37,649 nt of DNA. Origin: Gammaproteobacteria bacterium. Its GTDB lineage: Bacteria; Pseudomonadota; Gammaproteobacteria; GRL18. The stretch covers positions 1-37,649 of the forward strand of contig WFNB01000122.1 of assembly GCA_015488755.1 (NCBI GenBank), read 5' to 3'. The position numbers and the translations under genes were made by a program. Numbering within the stretch: position 1 is the first letter of the stretch; every line of letters starts with the position of its first letter. The notes below the pieces were generated by a model. That model had not been told where the DNA came from, made no database searches, and saw only the letters and a list, made by a program, of their open reading frames with translations. Below, one piece after another: positions 15,938 through 25,333 of the stretch.

Positions 15938-16277
15938 TACAAATATGTGTACTGCTTAATATTGCCAGAAGGGTCTTGTCCTGATTAAAAAACTGGTACT
16001 CTAAGATGAATTTTTGGATATTCTTTTGAACTAAAAAAACAGCAATGTCAATGTGCTCATTTAAGTAAATAGGGGCTTTAAATTGTGCCTCACTATGGCA
16101 TATAGGTAAGGCAATATGGGCTGCTAATAATTGTTGAATACTACTATTTTGATGCTGTAAAAAGGTTTCATAAGCATCATGGGCATGATAGAAAAAACGG
16201 CCAAAAAACATCACGCCTGCAGCATCAATATCATGCATACGGCTAGTAAAAGAATGTTTATAAATTAATGATGCCAT
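15882..16277 (-). CDS. menI: hotdog thioesterase, probable DHNA-CoA thioesterase (MenI)
   Basis: This 131-residue single-domain 4HBT-type hotdog protein contains MHDIDAAGVMFFGRFFYHAHDAY, with Asp18 in the catalytic-loop position (written here in two parts: MHDIDAAGV then MFFGRFF). Hydrolysis of 1,4-dihydroxy-2-naphthoyl-CoA is the menaquinone step otherwise unfilled in this cluster, so MenI is the likely role. The ATG at 16277 has GGAG seven bases upstream; a GTG at 16310 is less likely. It overlaps menC by 20 bp on the same strand and menE by 56 bp tail to tail. The exact substrate is inferred from context. Confidence 0.75.
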   Translation of the reverse strand: MASLIYKHSFTSRMHDIDAAGVMFFGRFFYHAHDAYETFLQHQNSSIQQLLAAHIALPICHSEAQFKAPIYLNEHIDIAVFLVQKNIQKFILEYQFFNQDKTLLAILSSTHICINQQTKNREALPDLFHPL

Positions 16278-17328
16278 GATGTATCTCCGGTGGGGTAATA
16301 AGAGGGTCACTTAACCAGTTTGCTGTTGCGAGGCCATGATAATGCTTATTATCAAGTAAAGCACATAATTGTGTTATTGCCCAGAGCCCATGACCGGTTT
16401 CAAAACTACTGGTAATAATTGTTTCTATACCATGTTGTTGGGCTGTTTTTATGTGCGCCAAGCTGGCCAGTAGCCCACCCTGAGCCATTGGTTTGACAAT
16501 AAGACGTTTCACTGGAAAATTAGCAAAGCTCTTTGTGTGATTAAATGACTCGTCTAAGGCCAGTGAAATGGTTGTTTTTTTCTGTAATTGAGAATAGTCA
16601 TGATAACGACAGACAGACAGTGGTTCTTCAATGCTGTCAATATGTGATTCATAATCTTTTAGGGTGGCTAAAAACCATTCACTTTGTTTGATACTCCAAT
16701 GCTTATTGATATCAAAACGCAGCTTGGTTGAAGGTAAAAGTTGCTTAAATAAGGCTTTTATTTGTTGTATTTCTGCTTCAATAGGAGAGACCCCAAGTTT
16801 TATTTTTAAACAACGAAAGCCTCTTAATTCTAGTTCTCTGGCGTGGCTTATACTCTGTTCATCTAATGAGCCCAATAGGGCATTCACCTTAATCTGTGAG
16901 TCATTGTTTTGCGGCCAAAATATCTTTAATAAACCTATGATGCTACTATTTTTTTTCTGAGCCAATAATGATAACAATGCATATTCTAAGGCAAAGTAAC
17001 TAGCAGGGTAGACGTTTGGATTTGGCAGTGTCTGTGCGGATATTTTTTTACCAAGTAGTAGAACTAAATATTGCTCCAAGCATTGTTTTGCTTGGTGTAA
17101 ATTTTCAGTACTTATTTCCTTCATGGGAGCGCACTCCCCTATAGCAGAAAAGCCATGAGAGCAGGTGAGCTTTATTAACAAACCTTTGCGAACTTTTAAG
17201 CAGGATGAAGCCGTATTTAGAGGATTGTTGAGTTCTATTTTATAGGGTATTAGCTGATAATGCTGAATAATGGGACGGTAATGATAATAGCAGAATAAGT
17301 GTTCTAGCATTGTTTGTTGCTTTGTCAT
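16258..17328 (-). CDS. menC: MenC, o-succinylbenzoate synthase
   Basis: MenC, an enolase-superfamily enzyme, dehydrates SHCHC to o-succinylbenzoate. The 356-residue sequence shows the superfamily's acid/base lysine in CLKIKLGVS, the metal ligands in RFDINKHW, SIEEPL and LALDESF, and the second lysine in LIVKPMAQGGL. The start overlaps the menA stop by four bases, implying translational coupling. The sequence is divergent from E. coli MenC, as is common in this family, but its place among men genes leaves little doubt. Confidence 0.88.
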   Translation of the reverse strand: MTKQQTMLEHLFCYYHYRPIIQHYQLIPYKIELNNPLNTASSCLKVRKGLLIKLTCSHGFSAIGECAPMKEISTENLHQAKQCLEQYLVLLLGKKISAQTLPNPNVYPASYFALEYALLSLLAQKKNSSIIGLLKIFWPQNNDSQIKVNALLGSLDEQSISHARELELRGFRCLKIKLGVSPIEAEIQQIKALFKQLLPSTKLRFDINKHWSIKQSEWFLATLKDYESHIDSIEEPLSVCRYHDYSQLQKKTTISLALDESFNHTKSFANFPVKRLIVKPMAQGGLLASLAHIKTAQQHGIETIITSSFETGHGLWAITQLCALLDNKHYHGLATANWLSDPLITPPEIHHGIINL

Positions 17329-18224
17329 AGTGATGTCAATGAGTAACTATTGATAATAATGGCACTAGAGAGTAAGACACTATAAACAAATTGTAATTGT
17401 GCTGTTTTTGCTAATACATGATTTAATTTGGGTGAGATATCTAAGGATAAAAAAAGTTGTATTACTTGGAATGCCATAGGTAAACAAAGCAAGGGTAAGA
17501 GAATAAACCAAGAATAATAGCTAACTAAAGATATGAGGATAATATAAGGGTAAGCAATCATGATGACATAGAGAATACGAGCATTAGGGCGATGAATATA
17601 GTGTACTAAGGTTAATTTAGCTACTTTTTCATCGCCGTCTAAATCACGATAATTATTCACAAGTAAAATGGCTGCGGCAAATACGCCGAGTGTGCTAGCA
17701 ATAATAAGGATCAGACTATGTAGCGTAGCTGTTTGTAAATAATAACTCCCTCCTACAGCAGCAAAACCAAAAAAAATAATAACAAATAACTCTCCCAAAG
17801 GTGAGTAGGCAATTGGTTTGGGACCACCGGTATAGGCATAACCACAGAGGATAGACGTTAGACCTAAAATAATAATACTCAAGCCACCTAAGTATGCGAG
17901 ATAAATACCAAAGAAAAAGGCAACAATAAAGCTGATAAAAGCACCATGCTTAATTTGTTGAGCACTAAGCCAACCTTGCTGAGCTGCCCGCTTAGGGCCA
18001 AGACGTTCATTATTATCAGCACCTTTTTCAAAATCCGCAGCATCATTATAAAGATTGGTGCCAATTTGAATGGCTAGTGCAGCAACAAGGGTACTAATAA
18101 AGGTAAACAATGAAAATACATGCCGGTCATGCCATGCCAAAGCACTGCCCAATAGCACTGGAGTAACAGAAATAGATAAGGTTTTTGGTCGAATGGCCAG
18201 CCACCAGATAGTCAATTGAGTCAC
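17325..18224 (-). CDS. menA: MenA, DHNA polyprenyltransferase
   Basis: This 299-residue UbiA-superfamily membrane protein has about eight or nine hydrophobic helices. It carries the two Asp-rich motifs, NLYNDAADFEKGADN near residue 57 and NNYRDLDGDEKVAKLTL near 188, and the MenA-typical NERLGPKRAAQQGWLS. It attaches the isoprenoid side chain to 1,4-dihydroxy-2-naphthoate, giving demethylmenaquinone. It lies 21 bp downstream of menB and overlaps menC by four bases. Confidence 0.93.
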   Translation of the reverse strand: MTQLTIWWLAIRPKTLSISVTPVLLGSALAWHDRHVFSLFTFISTLVAALAIQIGTNLYNDAADFEKGADNNERLGPKRAAQQGWLSAQQIKHGAFISFIVAFFFGIYLAYLGGLSIIILGLTSILCGYAYTGGPKPIAYSPLGELFVIIFFGFAAVGGSYYLQTATLHSLILIIASTLGVFAAAILLVNNYRDLDGDEKVAKLTLVHYIHRPNARILYVIMIAYPYIILISLVSYYSWFILLPLLCLPMAFQVIQLFLSLDISPKLNHVLAKTAQLQFVYSVLLSSAIIINSYSLTSL

Positions 18225-18245
18225 AGGATTATGTATTATTGTTCG

Positions 18246-19079
18246 TTAAGGTCGGCGTTTATAACGGCTAAAATCAGGGGGACGCTTATTAATAAAGGCA
18301 TTACGTCCTTCCTGTCCTTCTTCAGTCATATAAAATAATGCCGTGGCATTGCCAGCGAGTTCTTGAATACCGGCCAGACCATCGGTATCGGCATTAAACG
18401 CTGATTTTAGTACTCGAAGTGCAGTGGGGGAATGTTGTAACATTTCTTGGCACCAAGATACGGTTTCTGTCTCTAATTGTGCTAAAGGCACAACGGTATT
18501 AATAAGCCCCATATCCAAAGCCTGTTGGGCATCGTATTGACGGCAAAGATACCAAATTTCTTTGGCTTTTTTTATGCCCACTGTGCGGGCAAGAATGCCT
18601 GATCCTAAACCGGCATCAAAACTACCGACCTTGGGGCCGGTTTGTCCAAAACGAGCGTTGTCTGCGGCAATGCTTAGGTCACATAGTAAGTGTAATACAT
18701 GGCCACCACCAATGGCATAGCCTGCGACCATTGCAATAACAGGTTTGGGCAAGGTTCTTATTTGGCGTTGCAATTCTAATACATTGAGGTGATTGGTTCC
18801 TTGGGCATCTTTATAGCCACCGTCTTCACCTCGTACCTTTTGGTCGCCACCAGAGCAAAAAGCCAAATCCCCAGCACCGGTAAAAATAATAACGCCAATA
18901 TGGCTATCATGATGAGCATGGTGAAATGCTTCTATAAGCTCAGATATGGTTTCAGGACGAAATGCATTGCGTACTTCGGGACGATTAATGGTGATTTTAG
19001 CAATACCGGTTTTACTACCAGAACCTTGTTCGTAGAGTATGTCGCTAAAATTATAATGTGCTACCGTGTGCCAAGTCAT
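18246..19079 (-). CDS. menB: MenB, 1,4-dihydroxy-2-naphthoyl-CoA synthase
   Basis: MenB is a crotonase-fold enzyme that closes the second ring from o-succinylbenzoyl-CoA. The 277-residue protein has [15 protein letters not shown], the oxyanion-hole segment [15 protein letters not shown], and [36 protein letters not shown] and the C-terminal [13 protein letters not shown] are both characteristic of MenB. It starts 22 bp after the end of menD on the same strand. Confidence 0.95.
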   Translation of the reverse strand: MTWHTVAHYNFSDILYEQGSGSKTGIAKITINRPEVRNAFRPETISELIEAFHHAHHDSHIGVIIFTGAGDLAFCSGGDQKVRGEDGGYKDAQGTNHLNVLELQRQIRTLPKPVIAMVAGYAIGGGHVLHLLCDLSIAADNARFGQTGPKVGSFDAGLGSGILARTVGIKKAKEIWYLCRQYDAQQALDMGLINTVVPLAQLETETVSWCQEMLQHSPTALRVLKSAFNADTDGLAGIQELAGNATALFYMTEEGQEGRNAFINKRPPDFSRYKRRP

Positions 19080-19101
19080 AAAACAGCCTGATTAATGTAA
19101 G

Positions 19102-20900
19102 TTAACTTTGTTGGTGGCATTCTACACTAATTTCTTGATTGACAATAATTTCTATTAATTGAATCTCTGGTGCGTAAAATGCGTTTTGTAATGTTGTATC
19201 CAAGCTATCTAAGTGCTCAATACGGTGATAGGGCAAGCCATAGAGCTTAGCGCTGTGCTGAAAATCAAGATTGATTTGCGTTTTCCAAAGTTTATCAAAC
19301 TCATTGAGTTGTTTTTGTGGCAGATAATTAAAAATACCACCACCATTGTTATTAACAACAATAATACTCGATACCCCTGTTTGGCAAGTTCTCGGCAAAT
19401 AAGCAAGCCATTCATATCATGATAAAAACTTAAGTCACCGAGTAGGGCAACACCATAGCTTTTTTGACTGGCTAATAGACCCAAAAATGACGAGATATTA
19501 CCATCAATACCACTGGTGCCTCGATTGGCAAAAAAATGAAGGCATTTTTGTTCTGCTGATACATGCGTGATAAACGTATCAAAATCCCTTATGGCCATAG
19601 AATTGCCGCTAAATAAAATACTATTATCCGGAATGTATTTGAGCAGGCTATTGATGATCTGTCCTTCAAAAAATGCCTTATTAGGCAATGCGCTTAATGC
19701 CTGTGTTATCTGCTGCTCGGCTCGTTGCTCTTGGTTTTGCCAGAAAGAATGCCATTGCTCAGTGCAAGCTTGTATTGGTTGTGTGATTAATTGCTGACAT
19801 AGCTCATGGGGTAATAGATGAAATTGTTCATTAGCTTTATGGATGGGATCGTGGCTATCACCATAAGAACTAATAAAAATATGATAAGCCTCTAGGTCTT
19901 GCAAATACATGAATAAGGACTTGGAGACGGGAAATTGACCAAAATAAATGAGCCATTTGGGTTGCTCAAGTGCTTGTCTATGAGTCGCAAATGACTTTAA
20001 AAAATGATCATAATTAAAAAGAAAGTGTTCTTTAGGCTGTGTTCCGAAGCGTTGTCTGGATAAGGGGTCGACGAATACGGGGCAATTCAGTTTATCCGCT
20101 AGTAAAGGCAATAATTGCGTAAATTGTTCCTGTTCCTGTGTGTTTAAACGGCCACAAATAATCAAACCATCACCTGAATTAATGATTTTAAGCAAATGTC
20201 TTAACGCTTCGTTGCTAAGAGACTTATTCGTTGTAGAAAAAGTGCCGTGGTGCGTGTTTTTCTGAGCAATTGTTTGCTGAATAACTGTTTGCGTAATTTG
20301 CCAGATAGAATGATTCAGTTGTTCACTATCGCTATTTTGAGGCAATAAGGGTTCTTGAAAAGGGATATTAATATGTACCGGACCCGGTTTTGGGCTTAAG
20401 GATTGATGATATGCCTGTGCTGCGACAAGAGGTAAATAATCACTCTCTAATGAGCTTGAATTAACAGGCTGTAATTCAATAGACTCTCGTACATGGGAAG
20501 AGAAAATGCCGGTCTGATCAATGGTCTGGTTGGCTCCACAATGATGCAATTGAGCCGGTCTGTCTGCGGAGAGTAATATCAAAGGACTATCAGAATAGCT
20601 TGCTTCCACAACCGCAGGTAGCCAGTTGGCTACCGCACTGCCAGAGGTACAAATAAGCACTGTCGGCTGGTGTCTCTCTTGTGCCAATCCTAAAGCAAAA
20701 AAAGCAGCGCTACGCTCATCAATTTGTAGCCAGGTGGTTATTTTGGGATGTTGTTCACAGGCGAGTGCCAGAGGTGTTGAACGAGAACCAGGTGAAATAA
20801 CGGCCTGTGTTATACCATGCAGACTAAAATGATGAATCAGTGTTAAGGCCCATTGATAATTTTGGCTACCTATTGACGGTTTGGCTTGTGTTGGCTTCAT
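19102..20900 (-). pseudogene. menD: MenD (SEPHCHC synthase), interrupted by an apparent -1 frameshift
   Basis: MenD is the thiamine-diphosphate enzyme that adds succinyl-semialdehyde to isochorismate. From 20900 to about 19365 one frame encodes MenD, with SPGSRSTPLA, IDERSAAFFALG, CTSGSAVANW, LSADRPAQL and GDLSFYHDMNG. The continuation VVNNNGGGIFNYLPQ, which completes the thiamine-diphosphate motif, lies in another frame and runs to the stop at 19102. The frames join at about 19358-19368, where GTATTATTGTTG lacks one base; stepping back one base gives the expected VL-IVVNNNGG. Without correction the 563-residue product loses its cofactor motif. The joined gene would encode about 600 residues. 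A sequencing error, a real mutation or frameshifted translation are all possible. Confidence 0.8.
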
Positions 20901-20906
20901 AAATAA

Positions 20907-22418
20907 TTACAGCATATCTAAAATAGTTTGCATTTTTAGTTCTGTTTCCTGCCATTCTGCCTCTGGATCTGATTCGGCCACAAGGCCAGCTCCTGAAAAT
21001 AAATGAATGTGATTATTATCATTGTCATTGTCATTGTCAGTATCAGCATTGTTTTGTTTTGTTTTACTAATGAGTGCACAGCGAAGCATAACAGATAACT
21101 CACCATTTAATTGTGCATCTAAGTAACCAAAAGCACCGGTGTACCAGCCACGATGATAATCTTCATGGTCAATAAGCCACTGTTTTGCTCGTGAGGTAGG
21201 TAGACCTGCTACCGCAGGGGTTGGATGTAATGTGCTAAGGCAATCAAATATATCGTATGAGTCCATTAGTTTGCCGCTGATGGGTGTTTCTAAATGATAG
21301 AGGTTGTGTAATTTCATTAACAATGGACTGATGGGCATTTGTAAGACATGGCAAAGTGGATCCAGTTTCTGATAAATATTTTGTGAAATAAAACGATGTT
21401 CTTTTAATAATTTTTCTCCTTCAGTCACTTCTTTGCTTGACTGTTCACTACTTTGCTTTAGAAAGAAGGGGAGTTCAGATGATTTGTTATTGGCTAATGT
21501 CTTAGAGGCGATTTTTTGACGCAAAATCGTACCACCGATGGCATTGCTTTGAATGTCTGGATGATGTAAAGAAATCAGTCGTTCAGGAGAAGCCGCAATA
21601 ATGGTTGTATCCTCAGTGGTGTAACTAAGCAGTGAACAACAAGGATAATAATAAGTTAATTTTTTTAGCAGTGTCGTGTTTGAGAATGAATTAGGTATGG
21701 GGAATGTTCTTTGACGACTGGTAACGAGTTTGTCAAATTGGCCGGATTGAATGTTGTGTATTGCTTTTTGACTAAGAGATAACCATGCTTTCTTTTGGAT
21801 AGGGCTTGAACTCGTTGGCTGGGTGGATGCTTTGTTATCATGAATAGGTGTTGGTGTTATTTCTAGCTGATTAAAAACTATTTTTAATTGCTGTTCAAGT
21901 TGAGAAACACTGTTTTGATAAGAAAAATCCTCAAGTTTAATATTGATAATGAGTTGTTGGCTTGACTCTTCTTCTTTAAATAAAAACTGGGGTATGGTTA
22001 ATACCGTATTTGCTAGAGAATGCCATTCATTGTTCATTGGGTCATTTTCATCAAAAGCAAAAGCTAAGAATGCTAAAGGGTGCTGTGTGTCTTGTCCATT
22101 GTTGTCTTCTACTCTATTTCGATACCAGAGCTTTACGATTTGGTTAAATTCTTTTTTAATCGTGTGAAAACGACTTTTTCCGGATGCTTTAATTGTGATT
22201 AATGGGTAAAAACCCAATAGTGTGAAGCCAGAATCAGGTTGGGATAAGAAAAAGTGCTCATAATCAGACATAGGAAGCAAGAGGAGTGTTTTATCTATAC
22301 TAATGCTGATACTGGTGTACTGAGGAGCGTTATCCTGTTGTTTTATTTTGTTTTTTAACAGCGCATCTTCTAATTGAGATAATTGCTGTTTAAGAGAAAT
22401 AATAAGGGAATCAATCAT
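20907..22418 (-). CDS. menF: MenF, isochorismate synthase
   Basis: MenF converts chorismate to isochorismate, the first committed menaquinone step. The C-terminal chorismate-binding domain is clear: KLVTSRQRTFPIP, AASPERLISL, AIGGTILRQ, HPTPAVAGLPTSRAKQW, YTGAFGYLD and FSGAGLVAESDPEAEWQETE. An ATG at 22418 gives a 503-residue protein whose start (MIDSLIISLKQQLSQLE) resembles other MenF. An ATG at 22484 and a TTG at 22517 are alternatives, and none has a good ribosome-binding site. A DNDNDN run near the C-terminus comes from a hexamer repeat. It is the first gene of menF-D-B-A-C-I, six bases ahead of menD. Confidence 0.92.
   Translation of the reverse strand: MIDSLIISLKQQLSQLEDALLKNKIKQQDNAPQYTSISISIDKTLLLLPMSDYEHFFLSQPDSGFTLLGFYPLITIKASGKSRFHTIKKEFNQIVKLWYRNRVEDNNGQDTQHPLAFLAFAFDENDPMNNEWHSLANTVLTIPQFLFKEEESSQQLIINIKLEDFSYQNSVSQLEQQLKIVFNQLEITPTPIHDNKASTQPTSSSPIQKKAWLSLSQKAIHNIQSGQFDKLVTSRQRTFPIPNSFSNTTLLKKLTYYYPCCSLLSYTTEDTTIIAASPERLISLHHPDIQSNAIGGTILRQKIASKTLANNKSSELPFFLKQSSEQSSKEVTEGEKLLKEHRFISQNIYQKLDPLCHVLQMPISPLLMKLHNLYHLETPISGKLMDSYDIFDCLSTLHPTPAVAGLPTSRAKQWLIDHEDYHRGWYTGAFGYLDAQLNGELSVMLRCALISKTKQNNADTDNDNDNDNNHIHLFSGAGLVAESDPEAEWQETELKMQTILDML
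21019..21036 (-). repeat. in-frame hexamer repeat inside menF
   Basis: Three perfect TCATTG units (plus strand), flanked by degenerate ones, encode a Asp-Asn run just before the conserved FSGAGLV segment of MenF. Most MenF proteins would not have this loop. Confidence 0.7.
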
Positions 22419-22454
22419 TTTAGATAATGAGGCACCGCTGGCAAATAGCCGTAG

Positions 22455-22460
22455 ATTATA
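22455..22460 (-). promoter_or_regulatory. possible -10 element for menF
   Basis: On the minus strand TATAAT, preceded by GGT, lies 37 bp ahead of the ATG at 22418. No good -35 hexamer is visible, so this is a weak prediction. If used, it favours the 22418 start. Confidence 0.25.
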
Positions 22461-22552
22461 ACCTACTTTCTTTCTAAAAAGCATCGTGTTGCTAAGATTT
22501 AAAACATCAAATGACAAAATAGTTATGAGAAATGGCCAGCAAAATAAGGGGT

Positions 22553-22566
22553 TTGATGTAGATCAA
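22553..22566. promoter_or_regulatory. FNR-type box between menF and nosZ
   Basis: TTGATGTAGATCAA is a perfect match to TTGAT-N4-ATCAA, recognised by FNR, ANR and DNR regulators. Centred at 22559.5, it would stand at about -41.5 for a nosZ transcript starting near 22600, with a TATATT -10 at 22589-22594. In the opposite direction a CATAAC -10-like hexamer at 22523-22528 would give a menF transcript starting near 22518. Anaerobic or NO-linked activation of nosZ is expected; joint control of menF is inference. Confidence 0.8.
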
Positions 22567-22608
22567 GGCTATTAAGCTCTTTTGATTTTATATTTACCCG
22601 AACAAAGT

Positions 22609-22622
22609 TGTGTTATATCACA
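22609..22622. promoter_or_regulatory. palindrome downstream of the FNR box, possible second CRP/FNR-family site
   Basis: TGTGTTATATCACA is a 14-bp near-palindrome with TGTG/CACA half sites and FNR-like length. CACACTTT (22621-22628) and AAAGTGTG (22645-22652) form a further inverted repeat in the nosZ leader. They may be a second regulator site or leader structure. Confidence 0.35.
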
Positions 22623-22780
22623 CACTTTTAGTTTTATATCACGTAAAGTGTGCTAGTATAAACAGAAATCGAGCTTACTGCTTGTCTTTGTTTTTTTAGA
22701 GGTTTAACAGTAAAAATCGGTAAAACTTTAGATAAAACATAGTTTTAATAAGATTTTAGTTTAATAAAAAGGGTGCAAAT

Positions 22781-25093
22781 ATGAAAATAGTCAGCAAGAG
22801 CGTCGTCTCATTGCTAGCTGGTGTCGGCATTGCCATGGGTGCAATGACTACTGCTTCTGCTACATCTTCGTTAGAAGATGTAATGAAAGCCAGAGGACTG
22901 ACTCAAAAAGACCTGCTAGCTGCAGCAAAAACCTATACGCCGACAGGCGGACGTGATGAATACTTGGCATTTAGCTCAGGTGGCCAAAGTGGACAAGTTA
23001 TTGTCTACGGTATTCCGTCCATGCGTATTTTAAAATACATTGCTGTTTTTACACCAGAACCATGGCAGGGCTATGGCTTTGATGATGAATCCAAAAAAGT
23101 ATTAGCAATGGGTCAAATGCACCCTGATGAAATCACTTATGGTGATACTCACCACCCGGCTTTTTCAGAGACAAATGGTGAATATGATGGTCAGTATCTG
23201 TTTATCAATGATAAAGCGAATCCTAGAATTGCAGTGATTGATTTGAAAGATTTTGAAACCAAACAGATTGTCGTTAATCCGGTTTTTAAATCATCCCATG
23301 GTGGTGCTTTTGCCTCTCCTAATACGGATTATGTTATTGAAGCTGCTCAATATCCTGCCCCTTTTGAAAATGGCTATGTTCCTCTGGAGCAATTTAATGA
23401 GAAATACCGTGGTGGTATGACTTATTGGAAATTCAATCGTAAAGAAGGCAAACTTGACCCAAGCAAATCATTTACCGTAATGGCTCCTCCCTATTCTCAG
23501 GATTTATCTGATTTTGGTAAGAAGGCATCTGATGGTTGGTCCTTTACTAACTCTTTCTGTTCTGAGCGTTATGTCGGTGGTATTGAAAAAGGACGTCCTC
23601 CCTATGAGGCGGGGTGTTCTCAAAAAGATACTGACTTTATGCACGTTGTTAACTGGAAGAAAGCCGCTCAACTGGTTAAACAAGGTAAAGCAAAGAAAAT
23701 CAATGGTCATAGCGTCCTGCCTATGGATGTCATGGTTAAAAATAATGCCTTATTCTTAATCCCTGAGCCAAAGAGTCCTCATGGTGTCGATGTCTCTCCA
23801 GACGGTAAATACATCATCGTTTCTGGAAAATTAGATAGCCATGGTTATGTTTACGACTTTGCTAAAATCAAGAAAGCCATTGATTCCAAAAAATATGAAA
23901 GCAAAGACCCTTATGGTATTCCAATTCTTAGTATGAAGGATACTCTACATAAGCAAGTTGAATTAGGTCTTGGACCCTTACATACACAGTATGATTCTAA
24001 GCAATGTATAGTCTATACCTCTTTATATGTTGATTCTATGGTTGGTAAGTGGAACTACTGTACTGGTAAAGTTCTTGATAAAATATCAATTCACTATAAT
24101 ATTGGTCACTTAGTGACTATGGAGGGTGACTCTGTTTCTCCAGATGGTAAATATCTAGTCGCACTGAATAAGCTGGCTATTGACCGTTTCAATCCTGTTG
24201 GTCCTTTGCATCCACAAAACCATCAGTTAATTGATATCACTGGTGATAAAATGGAATTGTTGTACGACATGCCGATACCTATGGGTGAACCACATTATGT
24301 TGTTGCAATTAAGGCAGATAAGCTGAAACCCGCAGTACGCTACAAGTCTGGATGGAACTCGCGTGAAGATAAGCGCTCCAAGTTCAAGACGCGTGCTGGT
24401 CGTGAAAAAACCACTCGTACCTGTGATGCAAAAGGTCAATGTACTGTTGTGGTTAAAGGTACAACCATTCGCTCACACATCACTCCAGAGACTATTGAAG
24501 CAGAAGCAGGCGATATCATTGAACTGCATCTGACCAATCTGGAACGTGCTGAAGATGAAACTCATGGTTTTGCAGTCTTTGCTCACAATGTGAACCTTTC
24601 ACTTGAGCCAGGAAAAACGGTTAGCTCTACCTTCAAGGCAGGTAAAGCGGGTGTTTATCCTTACTATTGTACTGAATTCTGTTCAGCTCTGCATTTAGAG
24701 ATGGAAGGTTACTTATTAGTTAAACCTAAAGGCTATAAAGCAAAAGCAGGTAGTGGTAAGGCTGGTCAATCTTATACTCAAGGCGATTATAAGAAGCAAG
24801 TTAAAACTAATAATGACACTCAGGCAGTCATTAATTCAGTTGTTGCTTATATCACCAGCACGAATTATAAAGATTTCCCATCTGTTGTTGCTCTAGTTGA
24901 AGATGCAACTGACCAACTTGGTTTCGCTGATGAAGCTAAGAAAAAGTCTGAAGCTGCAGCTGCTAAGAAAGATTGGCAGAATGCGACTCTTTGGGCAGGT
25001 CAACATTGGCAGTATCAGGTTAAAGCGGCAGACATCGGTCTGAGAGCTAAGACCTACTTGGAACAACATGGTGCTAAAGTTATTAAAAAGTAA
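22781..25093 (+). CDS. nosZ: NosZ, nitrous-oxide reductase, clade II type
   Basis: NosZ reduces N2O to N2 in the periplasm. The 770-residue precursor has a Sec signal (1-28), not Tat, as in clade II. The beta-propeller has the CuZ histidine segments DTHHPAF (His124, His125), KSSHGGA, HVVNW, SPHGVDVSPDGKY, GLGPLHTQYD and GEPHYVV. The CuA domain has His595 and CTEFCSALHLEM with Cys630, Cys634, His638 and Met641, all in the usual spacing. An extension of about 118 residues follows residue 652; it looks helical, is rich in Ala and Lys, and has no CxxCH, unlike the haem-bearing tail of Wolinella NosZ. An FNR box lies upstream and a strong terminator follows, so nosZ may be transcribed alone. Confidence 0.97.
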   Translation: MKIVSKSVVSLLAGVGIAMGAMTTASATSSLEDVMKARGLTQKDLLAAAKTYTPTGGRDEYLAFSSGGQSGQVIVYGIPSMRILKYIAVFTPEPWQGYGFDDESKKVLAMGQMHPDEITYGDTHHPAFSETNGEYDGQYLFINDKANPRIAVIDLKDFETKQIVVNPVFKSSHGGAFASPNTDYVIEAAQYPAPFENGYVPLEQFNEKYRGGMTYWKFNRKEGKLDPSKSFTVMAPPYSQDLSDFGKKASDGWSFTNSFCSERYVGGIEKGRPPYEAGCSQKDTDFMHVVNWKKAAQLVKQGKAKKINGHSVLPMDVMVKNNALFLIPEPKSPHGVDVSPDGKYIIVSGKLDSHGYVYDFAKIKKAIDSKKYESKDPYGIPILSMKDTLHKQVELGLGPLHTQYDSKQCIVYTSLYVDSMVGKWNYCTGKVLDKISIHYNIGHLVTMEGDSVSPDGKYLVALNKLAIDRFNPVGPLHPQNHQLIDITGDKMELLYDMPIPMGEPHYVVAIKADKLKPAVRYKSGWNSREDKRSKFKTRAGREKTTRTCDAKGQCTVVVKGTTIRSHITPETIEAEAGDIIELHLTNLERAEDETHGFAVFAHNVNLSLEPGKTVSSTFKAGKAGVYPYYCTEFCSALHLEMEGYLLVKPKGYKAKAGSGKAGQSYTQGDYKKQVKTNNDTQAVINSVVAYITSTNYKDFPSVVALVEDATDQLGFADEAKKKSEAAAAKKDWQNATLWAGQHWQYQVKAADIGLRAKTYLEQHGAKVIKK

Positions 25094-25114
25094 CTTCTAA
25101 TTTGTTGAACCAAT

Positions 25115-25156
25115 AAAAGAGGGGGAAGCATTTCTATGCTTCCCCTCTTTTATTTT
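25115..25156 (+). terminator. intrinsic terminator after nosZ
   Basis: AAAAGAGGGGGAAGCA pairs with TGCTTCCCCTCTTTT (one bulged G) around the loop TTTCTA and ends in TTTTATTTT. It is the strongest terminator in the window and separates nosZ from the downstream accessory genes. Confidence 0.92.
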
Positions 25157-25276
25157 GATAAGACAAAACCATGTAATTAATAAGACTAATGTGACTTTAA
25201 TTACAATAATTTATTGATTCAGTATATATTAAGTATTTTTGATATATACTCTTAAACGATAAAAAGCTTGGCAGGC

Positions 25277-25300
25277 ATTATTTTAGATTAGTAAAATAAT
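25277..25300 (+). other. leader hairpin upstream of the small cytochrome c gene
   Basis: ATTATTTTA and TAAAATAAT form a perfect 9-bp AT stem around GATTAG. It lies in the probable 5' leader, upstream of the terminator-like hairpin at 25334-25360. Confidence 0.5.
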
Positions 25301-25333
25301 ATCCGCTCAATTTTTATTGGCTTAATGCTGATT

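Noticed and set aside
19358-19368. Canonical programmed -1 frameshift signal in menD
   Set aside because: No X XXY YYZ heptamer or clear downstream stem was found in the correct frame, so programmed shifting is not supported, only not excluded.
19102-19398. Separate 98-codon gene downstream of menD
   Set aside because: Its sequence (VVNNNGGGIFNYLPQ and onward) is the C-terminal end of MenD in a shifted frame, not an independent gene.
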